A DNA stretch of 41,087 nt from an uncultured Ligilactobacillus sp. (GCA_944326135.1 CALVCU010000014.1:1-41087), one strand, 5' to 3'; shown: positions 13,198 through 22,440, counted from the first letter of the stretch. Made by a program: numbers and translations. The notes: generated from the letters alone by a model not told the origin.

Positions 13198-14883
13198 CTA
13201 AAATTCAGTTTTTATTTGATCTGACATTTTTATTAATTCTTTTGCATGTTCAAGTGTTAATTCAGTAATTTCAGATCCAGACAACATTCTTGCAATCTCT
13301 TTAATTTTATTTTTGGAATTTAATTTCTCTACACAAGTTTCTGTACGACCATTAATTATTTTTTTATATATAAAGTAATGATGATCAGCAATTGCTGCAA
13401 CTTGTGGCAAATGAGAAATACATAAAACTTGGGATTTTTGAGCAATTTGTGAAATTTTTTCAGCAATTGCTTGTGCTACTCTACCACTAACCCCAGTATC
13501 TACCTCATCAAAAATGATACTTGTTACTCCTTGTTTTTGAGAAAAAATTGTTTTCAAAGCCAACATAATTCTTGAAAGTTCGCCACCAGAAGCAATTTTA
13601 GCTAATGGTCCCATTGATTCTCCTGGATTTGTCTGTATATAAAATTCCACATCGTCTAATCCTTCATTAGTTAAATTTTTATTTTCTTTAAATTTAACCT
13701 TAAAAATGGCTTTATCCATATATAATGCGCTTAATTGTTTGTGTATCGCTATTTCCAATTCTTGAGCGCTTTGATGCCTTTTCTTTGATAATTTTTGAGC
13801 TAATTTAAGTGCTTTACTATATGCGTTTTGAACTTCTTGCTCTTGTTCTTCTATGTTTTCTTCTCCACCTTGCATCTCATTTAATTCTACTTTAATTTTG
13901 TTTCCATAGTTAATTATTTGTTCTACAGAATCTCCATATTTTCTTTTTAGTTGATGAATTAACTCTAATCTTTGCTCAATCTGATCTAAGCGACCTTCAT
14001 CCCACTCCATTGAATCTAATTGTGAAGAGATTTCATGCGATACGTCTTGTAAATTATAAAATGCATCTGATACTTTTTCATAGATGTTATTTAAATCATC
14101 AGAATAATCCGAAACCTTTCCTAATTCATCCATAGAAGTTCCAAGTTGACCAATAATATCAGAATTACCATTTGTTAAAACCTGATAGCTATTTTCTAAC
14201 GCGCCATGAATCTCTTGGTAATTATCCAAACGATCTTTTTCTTCATTTAGTTCAATTTCTTCGTTAGGTTTCAAATCAGCATTCTCAATTTCCTCTAACT
14301 GAAATTGTAAAATATCAAGTCTTTGAGCCCATTCCTTTTCATTTGCTCTTCTTTTTTCAAGTGCTCGTTGTAATTTTTGGTATTCTTTAAAGGCTTCGTG
14401 AAACTTATCAATATCTTTATTTAATTCATGGTTATAATCATCTAGTAATCCCAAATGCGTTTCAGGCCGCATTAATGATTGATGTTCATTTTGTCCATGG
14501 ATATCAATTAACAATTCTCCAATTTTACGCAATGTTGTTAAATTAACTAATATACCATTTACTCTGCAAACATTTCTTCCCGTTTTATATAAATCACGTT
14601 GAAGTATTATAGTACCGTCTTCATGGTCAATTCCTAATTCATCAAGAATACTAAAAATTAATGTTTTTTTTGGTAATAAAAATTGTCCTTGAAGAGAAGC
14701 TTTATTAGTTCCATTACGAATAAAATCTACGGAACCTCTACCACCTGCTAAAAGTCCTAATGCATCAATAATTATTGATTTACCTGCACCAGTTTCACCT
14801 GTTAAAACCGTCATCTTTGATTGAAAATCAATATTTGCTTTTTCAATTATTGCAAAATCTTTGATTACTAGCTCTTGTAACAT
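13198..14883 (-). CDS. recN: DNA repair protein RecN
   Basis: RecN (561 residues) is an SMC-like ATPase that acts early at double-strand breaks. The Walker A is GETGAGKS (29-36). The ABC signature SGGELSRIMLALK lies near residue 430, and a Walker B (SIIFDEVDTGVSG) follows, with HLPQVAA after it. A long coiled coil runs in between (about 155-370). Length and motifs are normal. It starts at ATG 14883 behind GAGGAG and is the last gene of a leftward row. The argR/ahrC gene found between tlyA and recN in many Firmicutes is absent here. No LexA box is evident directly upstream. Confidence 0.97.
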   Translation of the reverse strand: MLQELVIKDFAIIEKANIDFQSKMTVLTGETGAGKSIIIDALGLLAGGRGSVDFIRNGTNKASLQGQFLLPKKTLIFSILDELGIDHEDGTIILQRDLYKTGRNVCRVNGILVNLTTLRKIGELLIDIHGQNEHQSLMRPETHLGLLDDYNHELNKDIDKFHEAFKEYQKLQRALEKRRANEKEWAQRLDILQFQLEEIENADLKPNEEIELNEEKDRLDNYQEIHGALENSYQVLTNGNSDIIGQLGTSMDELGKVSDYSDDLNNIYEKVSDAFYNLQDVSHEISSQLDSMEWDEGRLDQIEQRLELIHQLKRKYGDSVEQIINYGNKIKVELNEMQGGEENIEEQEQEVQNAYSKALKLAQKLSKKRHQSAQELEIAIHKQLSALYMDKAIFKVKFKENKNLTNEGLDDVEFYIQTNPGESMGPLAKIASGGELSRIMLALKTIFSQKQGVTSIIFDEVDTGVSGRVAQAIAEKISQIAQKSQVLCISHLPQVAAIADHHYFIYKKIINGRTETCVEKLNSKNKIKEIARMLSGSEITELTLEHAKELIKMSDQIKTEF

Positions 14884-14903
14884 TGGTATTGCTCCTCTCT
14901 TAA

Positions 14904-15722
14904 CTATTGATTTTGTAATGTGGCATGTGCACGTTTTACAACTTCATCTATATTAATATTTGAATAAATTTCGCCTAAACCGCTAACTTTCTTTAAATGA
15001 ACTAGAAATTCAATATTTCCATGTCCACCTGTAATTGGTGAAAAATCTAAATTACATACATCATAACCATTTTCAACTGAAAAATTAACAATTTCATTTA
15101 TTACTTCTTGATGAACTTTTTCATCATGTATAATACCATGTTTTCCAACTTTCTCACGTCCAGCTTCAAATTGAGGTTTAATAAGTGCAACTAAATCTCC
15201 ATTTGTTTTTAAAATAGAATGAAGAGGTGGCAAAATTAATTTCAATGAAATAAAAGAAACATCTGTAGTTGCAAATTCCGGTTGTCCTTCATTAAAATCC
15301 TCTAACTTGCTGTAACGAAAATTAGTATTTTCCATTACTACAACTCGTTCATCTTGTCTTAACTTCCAGACTAATTGATTAGTTCCAACATCTAATGCAT
15401 AAACTTTTTTTGCTCCATTTTGCAAAGAGACATCTGTAAATCCACCAGTTGATGAACCGATATCTAATACAATTTTATCTTTAACTGATAATTTAAATAC
15501 CTTTAGTGCCTTTTCAAGTTTTAATCCACCACGACTAACATATGGCATCTTAGTTCCCTTAAAATGTAATTTAATTTCAGGAGAGATTTTCATACCAGGT
15601 TTATCTAATCGTTCTTCATTTTCACCTAAAATCTCACCAGCCATTACGGCTCTTTTTGCCTGTTCACGACTTGAAAATAATCCTTGTTGAACTAGCAATA
15701 CATCAATTCTTTCTTTTTTCAT
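14904..15722 (-). CDS. tlyA: TlyA-family 2'-O-methyltransferase
   Basis: The 272-residue protein combines an N-terminal S4 RNA-binding domain (about 1-60, ERIDVLLVQQGLFSSREQAKR) with a FtsJ/RrmJ-like SAM methyltransferase domain that has VLDIGSSTGGFTDV as motif I. TlyA relatives methylate 2'-OH groups of 16S and/or 23S rRNA; the older name hemolysin A is misleading. It starts at ATG 15722 behind AGGG, ten bases after ispA, and leads directly to recN as in Bacillus (where it is yqxC). SAM and RNA-binding elements all appear intact. Confidence 0.93.
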   Translation of the reverse strand: MKKERIDVLLVQQGLFSSREQAKRAVMAGEILGENEERLDKPGMKISPEIKLHFKGTKMPYVSRGGLKLEKALKVFKLSVKDKIVLDIGSSTGGFTDVSLQNGAKKVYALDVGTNQLVWKLRQDERVVVMENTNFRYSKLEDFNEGQPEFATTDVSFISLKLILPPLHSILKTNGDLVALIKPQFEAGREKVGKHGIIHDEKVHQEVINEIVNFSVENGYDVCNLDFSPITGGHGNIEFLVHLKKVSGLGEIYSNINIDEVVKRAHATLQNQ

Positions 15723-15732
15723 GACTAATCCC

Positions 15733-16620
15733 TTAATATTTAAAATATTCTAAAAATCCCATTAATAATTCTACATCAAAATTATTCTTTGATAATTCAT
15801 TTAGATTTCTTGACATTTCACCTATTAGTTTATTTAAACATTTTTTAGCGCCATCCAGGCCTAATAAAATAGGATATGTATTTTTATTTTCAGAATTATC
15901 TTTATGTACATTTTTGCCGAGTTGTTCTTTATTTCCAATTACATCTAAAATATCATCATATATTTGAAAAGCAAGTCCGAATTTCTCGCCAAAATCAACT
16001 AATATTTTTTCTTGTTTCTGATTTGCATTTCCTAATAGAGATCCAGCATAACAAGCATATTTAAGTAATGCAGCTGTTTTACCTAAATGGACTTTTCTTA
16101 ATTGAGATAAATTATATTCTTGTTTTTCTCCCTGTATATCTCCTACTTGTCCATTAATCATTCCTTCCGGACCCGCAGCTTTACTTAATCCACTAATTAA
16201 TTTTATTTTTAAATCATTGTTTAATTGTGTATTACAGATACATTCAAATGCAGTTGTTAATAATGCATCACCAGCAAGAACAGCCATTGCTTGTCCAAAA
16301 ACTTTATGATTTGTTGGTTTACCTCGTCTTAAGTCATCATTATCCATTTCAGGTAAATCGTCATGAATTAAAGAATAAGTATGTATTAATTCAAGACTAG
16401 AAGCAACCTTAATATCATCTTTATTAATTTCGTTTTTTAAACTTTTAACAATAGCTAAAATTAAAATAGGTCGTATACGTTTTCCGCCTGCATCTACAGA
16501 ATATCGCATTGCTTCATTTAAAACAGAATAACAATTCAAACTTTTTAAATAGTCATCTAAAAAATTATTTAATTGAGGATTTACGTTATCAATAAAATTA
16601 TTTAATAAATTATTTTTCAT
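15733..16620 (-). CDS. ispA: Geranylgeranyl/farnesyl diphosphate synthase
   Basis: This 295-residue trans-prenyltransferase condenses IPP with allylic diphosphates to make farnesyl or geranylgeranyl diphosphate for undecaprenyl-P and quinone chains. The first aspartate-rich motif is HDDLPEMDNDDLRRGKP (DDxxxxD) and the second is FQIYDDILDVIG (DDxxD). The start ATG 16620 overlaps the end of xseB by 11 bases, with GAGG inside xseB, so the two are coupled. In Bacillus dxs follows ispA; here it is missing, which agrees with the mevalonate gene mvaS elsewhere in the window. Confidence 0.95.
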   Translation of the reverse strand: MKNNLLNNFIDNVNPQLNNFLDDYLKSLNCYSVLNEAMRYSVDAGGKRIRPILILAIVKSLKNEINKDDIKVASSLELIHTYSLIHDDLPEMDNDDLRRGKPTNHKVFGQAMAVLAGDALLTTAFECICNTQLNNDLKIKLISGLSKAAGPEGMINGQVGDIQGEKQEYNLSQLRKVHLGKTAALLKYACYAGSLLGNANQKQEKILVDFGEKFGLAFQIYDDILDVIGNKEQLGKNVHKDNSENKNTYPILLGLDGAKKCLNKLIGEMSRNLNELSKNNFDVELLMGFLEYFKY

Positions 16621-16846
16621 CTAAATCCTCTTTTTCAAATAATTCTTCATTTTCATCATTATCAATTACATGAGTTAATGTTTTTTGAGCATTATCCAAT
16701 GTATTTTGTAATTTTTTACTTATTTCCATTCCCTTTTGAAACTGATCTAAAGCTTGTTCTAATGGAACATCGCCTTGTTCTAATTGATTAACAATTTTTT
16801 CTAATTCATCCATTTGTTCTTCAAAACTCATTTTTTTATTTTCCAT
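16610..16846 (-). CDS. xseB: Exonuclease VII small subunit
   Basis: XseB (78 residues) is the small helical subunit of exonuclease VII, a metal-independent nuclease for single-stranded DNA. The core FEEQMDELEKIVNQLEQGDVPLE (about 8-30) is the family signature, followed by the ALDQFQKGMEISKKL helix. An acidic C-terminal tail is longer than usual. It starts five bases after the xseA stop (ATG 16846, AGAAGG) and overlaps ispA by 11 bases. Confidence 0.95.
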   Translation of the reverse strand: MENKKMSFEEQMDELEKIVNQLEQGDVPLEQALDQFQKGMEISKKLQNTLDNAQKTLTHVIDNDENEELFEKEDLDEK

Positions 16847-16851
16847 AAGAA

Positions 16852-18192
16852 TTAATCCCTTCTAATTCTAAGCACTTTAACCTGTGCAACTCCATCTTTA
16901 AAATGTAAATTTAACTCTTCATTATCACTTAAATCATCTACATTCTTAATTACTGCGTCATTTTTAATAGCTGTAACATAAGAATATCCACGATCCATAA
17001 TTTGTGATGGATCTAACAATTCAAGAGCCTTTTCTTTTTTCTTAAATTCTGAAATTTTTTCTTTAATAATATTATTAGTTAAAGTAACAAGTTGTTTTTT
17101 GCTAGAATCTAATAATACATTTAACTTTTCAATTCTATTAATTGGTGATACATGTTCTAACTTATTTTTCTCCATCAATAAGCGATTTTGATTCTGATGG
17201 AAAATAGTTTCAATTTTATTAATCAATCTTGTTTCTGCTAAATCTAGTCTTTGAACATAACCATCATATAATCGTTCAGGCTGAGTAAAAATAAATGAAT
17301 TCTTTAATTTCGTTAATTGATTTGATTTATTTTTAATTATTCGTTGCATAGATCCTGCTAAACGAACTTGTGAATCTTTTAACTTTACAAGTACCTCTGA
17401 TAATACTGGAGTTGCCAATTCTGCTGCTGCAGTTGGAGTTGCTGCTCTAACATCTGCTGCTAAATCAGCTAATGTAGTGTCTGTTTCATGACCTACTGAT
17501 GAAATAACAGGAATTTTACTGTTAGCAATTGCTCGAGCAACTTCTTCTTCATTAAATGGCCAGAGATCCTCAATAGATCCACCACCTCGACCAATAATAA
17601 TTGTATCAAAATTTGCAAGTTTATTAACTTCTTTTAATCTCTTTACAAGTGAATCTTTCGCATATTCTCCTTGAACTTCAGCTGGAAATAAGACTAATTG
17701 TACAATAGGGTATCTCCTTCGAGTAGTTGTTATAATATCTCGTATTACAGCACCAGATGGACTAGTAATTACTGCAATTCTTTTAGGAAATTTAGCTAAC
17801 TCTCTCTTTGGTTTGCTAAATAGTCCTTCTTGAGTTAGTTTTTCTTTTAATTGCTCATAAGCTTTATATAAAGCACCAACTCCATCCGGCTGCATCGTTT
17901 CAATATTGATTTGATATTTTCCAGTTTGCTCATAAACTTCAATTTTTCCAGTAACAAGAACTTTCATTCCCTCTTCAGGTTGAAATTTAATGCGTTTGAA
18001 ATTTGATTGAAACATAACTGCTTCAATCTTTGCATTTTTATCTTTTAAGCTAAAATATTGATGACGAGGTCTTAAACGAAAGTTTGAAATTTCACCAATC
18101 AGATATACCTTATCTAGGTATGGATCATACGTAAACTTTTTACTAATATATTTTGTTAATGCGGTAACTGTCAAATATTGATCATGTTGCAT
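16852..18192 (-). CDS. xseA: Exonuclease VII large subunit
   Basis: XseA (446 residues) is the catalytic subunit of exonuclease VII. It has an N-terminal OB fold (YLTVTALTKYISKKF to about 100) and the core with PKRIAVITSPSGAVIRDI, the IIGRGGGSIEDLWPFNEE motif (about 199-216), PVISSVGHETDTTLAD and AATPTAAAE, followed by a long coiled coil. It starts at ATG 18192, immediately after the folD stop. Length is normal. It works together with xseB, the next gene. Confidence 0.97.
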   Translation of the reverse strand: MQHDQYLTVTALTKYISKKFTYDPYLDKVYLIGEISNFRLRPRHQYFSLKDKNAKIEAVMFQSNFKRIKFQPEEGMKVLVTGKIEVYEQTGKYQINIETMQPDGVGALYKAYEQLKEKLTQEGLFSKPKRELAKFPKRIAVITSPSGAVIRDIITTTRRRYPIVQLVLFPAEVQGEYAKDSLVKRLKEVNKLANFDTIIIGRGGGSIEDLWPFNEEEVARAIANSKIPVISSVGHETDTTLADLAADVRAATPTAAAELATPVLSEVLVKLKDSQVRLAGSMQRIIKNKSNQLTKLKNSFIFTQPERLYDGYVQRLDLAETRLINKIETIFHQNQNRLLMEKNKLEHVSPINRIEKLNVLLDSSKKQLVTLTNNIIKEKISEFKKKEKALELLDPSQIMDRGYSYVTAIKNDAVIKNVDDLSDNEELNLHFKDGVAQVKVLRIRRD

Positions 18193-19041
18193 CTATTTGA
18201 TACTTCTTTCTGCAATTTGAATCGTCTGTTCCAATAACATTGTAATTGTCATAGGACCAACTCCACCAGGTACTGGGGAAAGATAAGCTACTTTACCATT
18301 TACAGAATCATAGTTAACATCCCCTACTAATTTACCTTCACTGTTTCGATTAGTTCCTACGTCAACTACAATTGCATTTTCATTAAAATAACTTTCATCA
18401 AAATATTCTGCTTTACCAATAGCTGTAATAACAACATCTGCATTTTTGGTCTTATTTACAAGATCTTGTGTATAACTATGAGTAACAGTCACTGTCGCAT
18501 TGGCATTCATCATTAAAGCAATAAGTGGCATACCCACGATTTGACTTCTTCCTACAATAACAACATTTTTTCCAGTTAAATCAATATTATATTCTGAAAT
18601 AAGTTTCATAATACCATGTGGTGTACATGGTATTAATTGAGCTTGATTCATAAATAATTTGCCAATATTCATTGGATGAAAACCATCTGCATCCTTTGCA
18701 GGATCAATAGCCTGCATTACATGTTGTTCATTAATAGTTTTAGGCAATGGTAGTTGAACCAATATTCCATGAATTTTTGGATCATTATTTAATTTCTTAA
18801 TTAATTTAATTAACTCTTCTTCAGTTGTTGTTTCTGGAAGTAACTTATCAAATGTTTCCATTCCGACTTTTTCCGCTGCCTTTTTTTTATTTCTAATATA
18901 TACTTTACTTGCAGGATCTTCCCCTACCAAAATCACTGCTAAACATGGTTTAATTCCATTCTTTTTTAAATTTTCAACCCTTTTTTTTAAATCTTCCCTT
19001 ATTTTAATTGCTAGCTTTTTTCCATCTAGTTTCGTTGTCAC
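18193..19041 (-). CDS. folD: Methylenetetrahydrofolate dehydrogenase/cyclohydrolase
   Basis: FolD (282 residues) interconverts methylene-THF, methenyl-THF and formyl-THF in one-carbon metabolism, using NADP. Visible elements are YIRNKKKAAEKVGM with the catalytic lysine, ILVQLPLPK, PCTPHGIMKL, the nucleotide-binding VVIVGRSQIVGMP and PGGVGPMTITMLLEQT at the end. The best start is GTG 19041, eight bases after AAGGA; ATG 19050 overlaps that site and would add three residues. It abuts xseA and follows a terminator that separates it from nusB. Confidence 0.95.
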   Translation of the reverse strand: MTTKLDGKKLAIKIREDLKKRVENLKKNGIKPCLAVILVGEDPASKVYIRNKKKAAEKVGMETFDKLLPETTTEEELIKLIKKLNNDPKIHGILVQLPLPKTINEQHVMQAIDPAKDADGFHPMNIGKLFMNQAQLIPCTPHGIMKLISEYNIDLTGKNVVIVGRSQIVGMPLIALMMNANATVTVTHSYTQDLVNKTKNADVVITAIGKAEYFDESYFNENAIVVDVGTNRNSEGKLVGDVNYDSVNGKVAYLSPVPGGVGPMTITMLLEQTIQIAERSIK

Positions 19042-19121
19042 AAAAATCATTCCTTAATTTAGTATCTTCTTCATTTTAGCATATCTCAATTAATTTTTTT
19101 ATTTAAAAATTAATTATAAAA

Positions 19122-19155
19122 TAAAGAGACTATGAATAAAATCACAGTCTCTTTA
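19122..19155 (-). terminator. Terminator between nusB and folD
   Basis: TAAAGAGACT (19122-19131) and AGTCTCTTTA (19146-19155) form a 10-bp stem. On the minus strand TTTTAT follows. The T tract is short, so it may be partial. folD would need its own promoter or read-through. Confidence 0.6.
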
Positions 19156-19186
19156 CATAAAAACTTAAAAATTAAATAAAACAAAT

Positions 19187-19585
19187 TTAGACAAAATTAG
19201 ATAAAACGCCATTTATAAAACTACGTTCTTTTTCATCACTAAATTCCTTTGCTAATTGCAAAGCTTCATTTAAAGCAACTTTATTAGGTACATCTTGAAC
19301 AAATTTAATTTCATATAAACCAAGACGTAAAATAATTAAATCTGTCTTATTTAAACGACTTAACGTCCATTTAGAATTAAGTTTACTTGAAATTAAATCA
19401 TCTAATTGATTTTGTTGCTCCAATACACCATTTACAAGCATGAGTAAATATTCAGGTTGCTTTTTTACTTTATTTTCTTCCAAAAGTGAATCAACCACAA
19501 ATTGTTTATCAGCATCTGGATTGCTATTAACTGCAAACAAAGTTTGAAATGCTAATTCTCTAATTTGATGTCTTGTAATACTCAC
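19187..19585 (-). CDS. nusB: Transcription antitermination protein NusB
   Basis: NusB (132 residues) works with NusE (S10) and NusA to prevent premature termination of rRNA transcripts. It shows the N-terminal ITRHQIRELAFQTLF helix and the C-terminal NKVALNEALQLAKEFSDEKERSFINGVLSNF block typical of the family. It begins with a GTG that shares one base with the asp23 stop (TAGTG), so the two are tightly coupled. Length is normal. Confidence 0.95.
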   Translation of the reverse strand: MSITRHQIRELAFQTLFAVNSNPDADKQFVVDSLLEENKVKKQPEYLLMLVNGVLEQQNQLDDLISSKLNSKWTLSRLNKTDLIILRLGLYEIKFVQDVPNKVALNEALQLAKEFSDEKERSFINGVLSNFV

Positions 19586-20013
19586 TATTCTTCACCATCT
19601 TCTTCGGCAAAAGGATTATTTGGATCAATTGCTGATTCCTGTTTTTCAGGAACAATTCCTTGAACATGAACATCAACAATATCTAATTTTAACCCAGTCA
19701 TAAAAAGTACTTGTTGTTTTACTTTTTCTTGAATCTCACAAGCAACTTTTGGTACTGAAACTCCATAATTTAATAGAGCGTAAACATCTACTTTTAATTC
19801 AGAATCCTTTTGATCTAATTTTACCCCTTTGCTTCGATCTTCTTTACCGAATAATTTTGATACACTATTGGCTAAAGAACCTCGCATTGAATAAACTCCA
19901 TCAACTTGACTGGCCGCAATTCCAATAATGACTTCAACAACTTCCGGTGCAATCTTGATTTCTCCTAAACTAGGTTCTTGACTTGCTAAAATAATATTAT
20001 TATCTTCAGTCAT
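19585..20013 (-). CDS. Asp23/Gls24 family protein
   Basis: The 142-residue protein is of the Asp23/Gls24 (alkaline shock) family; relatives sit at the membrane or act in envelope stress. The core runs from EIKIAPEVVEVIIGIAASQVDGVYSMRG to VPKVACEIQEKVKQQVLFMTGLKLDIVDVHV (about 18-120). An acidic C-terminal tail follows. In Bacillus the same position between efp and nusB is held by yqhY, which is linked to control of acetyl-CoA carboxylase expression; this gene is the likely counterpart. It starts at ATG 20013 behind AAAGGAGG. Confidence 0.92.
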   Translation of the reverse strand: MTEDNNIILASQEPSLGEIKIAPEVVEVIIGIAASQVDGVYSMRGSLANSVSKLFGKEDRSKGVKLDQKDSELKVDVYALLNYGVSVPKVACEIQEKVKQQVLFMTGLKLDIVDVHVQGIVPEKQESAIDPNNPFAEEDGEE

Positions 20014-20040
20014 TATTAAGCCTCCTTTAATTATGCATAA

Positions 20041-20598
20041 CTATGCACGTGAAATATATGTTCCATCTGCTGTATTAATAGTCAATGTTTCACCTTCATT
20101 AATAAAGAATGGAACTTGAACAACTAAACCAGTTTCCATTGTTGCTGGTTTACTACCACCTGATGATGTATCACCTTTAATATTTGGTTCAGTTTCAGCA
20201 ACTACTAAATCAACAGTATTAGGTAATTCAACACCTAATGTTTCTGAACCAAACATTACAACTTTAACTAACATATTTTCTTTTAAATATTTAATTTCAT
20301 CTTCGATTTGTGTTTTGTTTAATTCAAGTTGTTCATATGTATTTGTATCCATAAATACATAGTTGTCGCCATCTGCATATAAGTATTGCATTTCTTTACG
20401 ATCGATTTGTGCTTGATTTACTTTTTCACCTGCACGGAAAGTCTTTTCTTGAACAGCACCTGTACGTAAATTTTTTAATTTAGAACGAACGAAGGCAGAA
20501 CCCTTACCTGGTTTAACATGTTGAAATTCAACAACACGCCATAATTCGCCGTCTACCTCAATAGTTAATCCGTTTTTAAAATCATTTACAGAAATCAT
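20041..20598 (-). CDS. efp: Elongation factor P
   Basis: EF-P (185 residues) rescues ribosomes stalled at polyproline stretches. The loop that contacts the P-site tRNA reads [11 protein letters not shown] with the lysine (about residue 32) at the site that is modified in some bacteria. The three beta-barrel domains are of normal length and the C-terminal signature ([18 protein letters not shown]) is intact. It starts at ATG 20598 behind a strong AGGAGG and heads the efp-asp23-nusB-folD row. No EpmA/EpmB gene is visible nearby. Confidence 0.97.
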   Translation of the reverse strand: MISVNDFKNGLTIEVDGELWRVVEFQHVKPGKGSAFVRSKLKNLRTGAVQEKTFRAGEKVNQAQIDRKEMQYLYADGDNYVFMDTNTYEQLELNKTQIEDEIKYLKENMLVKVVMFGSETLGVELPNTVDLVVAETEPNIKGDTSSGGSKPATMETGLVVQVPFFINEGETLTINTADGTYISRA

Positions 20599-20659
20599 TT
20601 AATTATTCCTCCTAGGGTAATTTAAAAATTCCGTCTTATCCAAAAGAACTATACACAAT

Positions 20660-20688
20660 ATTTTCACGTGAATTTAAAGATTTGTCAA
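20660..20688 (-). promoter_or_regulatory. Candidate efp promoter
   Basis: On the minus strand TTGACA (20683-20688), a perfect -35, stands 17 bases from GAAAAT (20660-20665), a poor -10. It lies in the gap between pepP and efp and would start transcription of the efp row. Confidence 0.4.
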
Positions 20689-20699
20689 GCATATTATTA

Positions 20700-21752
20700 C
20701 TAAAGCTCTATGAATTCAGTAGAAATTGGTGTTAAATTTTCATATCCATTTTCAGTAACTAAAATATCATTTTCAATTCTAATTCCACCTAAACCTGGAA
20801 TATATACCCCAGGTTCAATTGTAATAATTTGTCCTGAAATCAATTCATCAAAACTATTCAAATTGGGAAGTTCATGAATTGATAACCCAATACCATGGCC
20901 AATTCCATGCGTAAAATATTGATCTAAATTATTGCTTTTTAATATTTTTTTTGCGCGTTCATAAAGCAAATTTGCTGGCAATCCACTACGAACTAATTTT
21001 GTTGTTTCATTTAGGGCATCTAAAACAACGTTGTATACTTTTTTAATTTCTTTATTTTGTTTTCCCAAACTAATTGTTCTAGTAATATCAAATGTATAAT
21101 CGTTAACAAAATATCCAAAATCTAGCATTACTAAATCATTATGGTTAATTTTCCTATTTGAAATAGTACTATGTGGTAATACAGTATTACTTCCACTTGC
21201 AATAAGTGTATCAAATGAAGGTTTATCTGCACCATTTTTCTTTAAAAAATAATCCAAATCAATTGCTAAACTTCTTTCTGTTTGATAATCAATTTTATCA
21301 ATAAAAAAGTCAAATGCTTTTTTAGCAATTAAATTTGCTTTTTTTATTTTTTGAATCTCATTATTTGATTTGATCGATCGCAATGACTCTATTAAATTTG
21401 AAATCGAAACAATATCTGAAGTAGCATTTTCATCTAAATAATCATACATGCTAAATTCGATAGAATCTTCAAATCCTACTGCAATCAAATGATCTTTTGA
21501 AATAATATCACATGTAGTCTTCAAATATTCATTAGAAATTATAGGTTGAATATCTTTGAGATTATTTAATTCAATTTTAAATCTTTGATCACTAATTAAA
21601 TATACACTTTCAAAAGTTACTAATACAATCCCATCGTCACCAGTAAAATTTGTTAAGTATTTAATGTTTGTTTGGTTAGTAACTAAAAAGCCATCTAAAG
21701 AAAATTCTTTTAAATATTTTCTTAATTTATTAATTCTATTATTTATTTCCAT
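20700..21752 (-). CDS. M24B Xaa-Pro peptidase (PepP/PepQ)
   Basis: This 350-residue metallopeptidase removes residues next to proline. The pita-bread domain has all five metal ligands: D and D in LDFGYFVNDYTFDITRT, His in FTHGIGHGIGLSIHE, Glu in TIEPGVY and Glu in IRIENDI. The N-terminal domain is the usual creatinase-like one. The start is ATG 21752 behind GAGG; the reading frame stays open back into the terminator of rpmA, but that part is not coding. It lies between rpmA and efp as in other lactobacilli. Aminopeptidase P or prolidase specificity cannot be settled from sequence. Confidence 0.92.
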   Translation of the reverse strand: MEINNRINKLRKYLKEFSLDGFLVTNQTNIKYLTNFTGDDGIVLVTFESVYLISDQRFKIELNNLKDIQPIISNEYLKTTCDIISKDHLIAVGFEDSIEFSMYDYLDENATSDIVSISNLIESLRSIKSNNEIQKIKKANLIAKKAFDFFIDKIDYQTERSLAIDLDYFLKKNGADKPSFDTLIASGSNTVLPHSTISNRKINHNDLVMLDFGYFVNDYTFDITRTISLGKQNKEIKKVYNVVLDALNETTKLVRSGLPANLLYERAKKILKSNNLDQYFTHGIGHGIGLSIHELPNLNSFDELISGQIITIEPGVYIPGLGGIRIENDILVTENGYENLTPISTEFIEL

Positions 21753-21761
21753 TTTCCTCAC

Positions 21762-21788
21762 AAAAAAGAGGTTGGGAACCAACCTCTT
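21762..21788 (-). terminator. Terminator after rpmA, abutting the next ribosome site
   Basis: AAGAGGTTGG (21766-21775) pairs with CCAACCTCTT (21779-21788), with a GAA loop and a T tract on the minus strand. The peptidase gene's GAGG site follows within a few bases of the T tract. Confidence 0.8.
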
Positions 21789-21799
21789 GATAAAATAAA

Positions 21800-22081
21800 T
21801 TAATCTGCAACAGGGTATACAGATACTTGACGCTTGTCACGTCCTTTGCGTTCATAACGAACAACACCTTCAACTTTAGCAAATAATGTGTTGTCGCCAC
21901 CCATACCAACATTTGTACCTGGATAAATGTGTGTACCACGTTGGCGGTAGATGATTGAACCGCCCTTAACAACTTGACCATCAGCACTCTTTGCGCCTAA
22001 ACGCTTAGCCTTTGAGTCACGACCGTTAGCAGTTGAACCACCACCCTTTTTATGAGCGAAGAATTGTAAGTTCATTAACAT
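21800..22081 (-). CDS. rpmA: 50S ribosomal protein L27
   Basis: L27 (93 residues) lies near the peptidyl transferase centre. The N-terminus reads MLMNLQFF followed by AHKKGGGS. The first eight residues are the extension that the Prp protease removes (cut after F8), as in Staphylococcus and other Firmicutes, because the mature N-terminus reaches into the ribosome active site. The rest ([32 protein letters not shown]) is standard. prp is the gene directly upstream. Confidence 0.98.
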   Translation of the reverse strand: MLMNLQFFAHKKGGGSTANGRDSKAKRLGAKSADGQVVKGGSIIYRQRGTHIYPGTNVGMGGDNTLFAKVEGVVRYERKGRDKRQVSVYPVAD

Positions 22082-22104
22082 AACCGTTGCACCTCCTTGA
22101 TTAT

Positions 22105-22422
22105 TTATTTTATTTCGATGTATTTATCATAACTATTTTCAATATCTAATAAGCCTAACTTAAAACTTTCAAGTAAAAGTTGAACTTTTGGATGTTGAAT
22201 TTGGTCAATTGGAAGTTTAACATTTAAAAATCCAGATCCTTCATCCGATTCAATAACTGGATTTGAATCTGCCAACTTTTCCAAACTATTGACTGTATTA
22301 ATTGCCAAAGCAGAAACAGCAGCACAAACAATATCATGTCCATATTCTCCTGATCCTGCATGACCTGATAATTTAAATCCGCTAATTTTATCTTGATAGT
22401 AGCTAATTTGTGCTTGAATCAA
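22105..22422 (-). CDS. prp: Ribosomal processing cysteine protease Prp
   Basis: This 105-residue YsxB-type protease cleaves the N-terminal extension of L27. The catalytic pair is H21 ([13 protein letters not shown]) and C33 (VCAAVSAL), both in the family positions. It starts with TTG at 22422, since no ATG or GTG with a better site is present. It lies between rplU and rpmA, the standard Firmicutes order, 18 bases after the rplU stop. Confidence 0.95.
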   Translation of the reverse strand: MIQAQISYYQDKISGFKLSGHAGSGEYGHDIVCAAVSALAINTVNSLEKLADSNPVIESDEGSGFLNVKLPIDQIQHPKVQLLLESFKLGLLDIENSYDKYIEIK

Positions 22423-22440
22423 AACCTAACCAGCTTTCAA

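Noticed and set aside
21753-21782. TTG start of the M24 peptidase inside the terminator
   Set aside because: It would put coding sequence through the rpmA terminator hairpin. ATG 21752 with GAGG is the better start.
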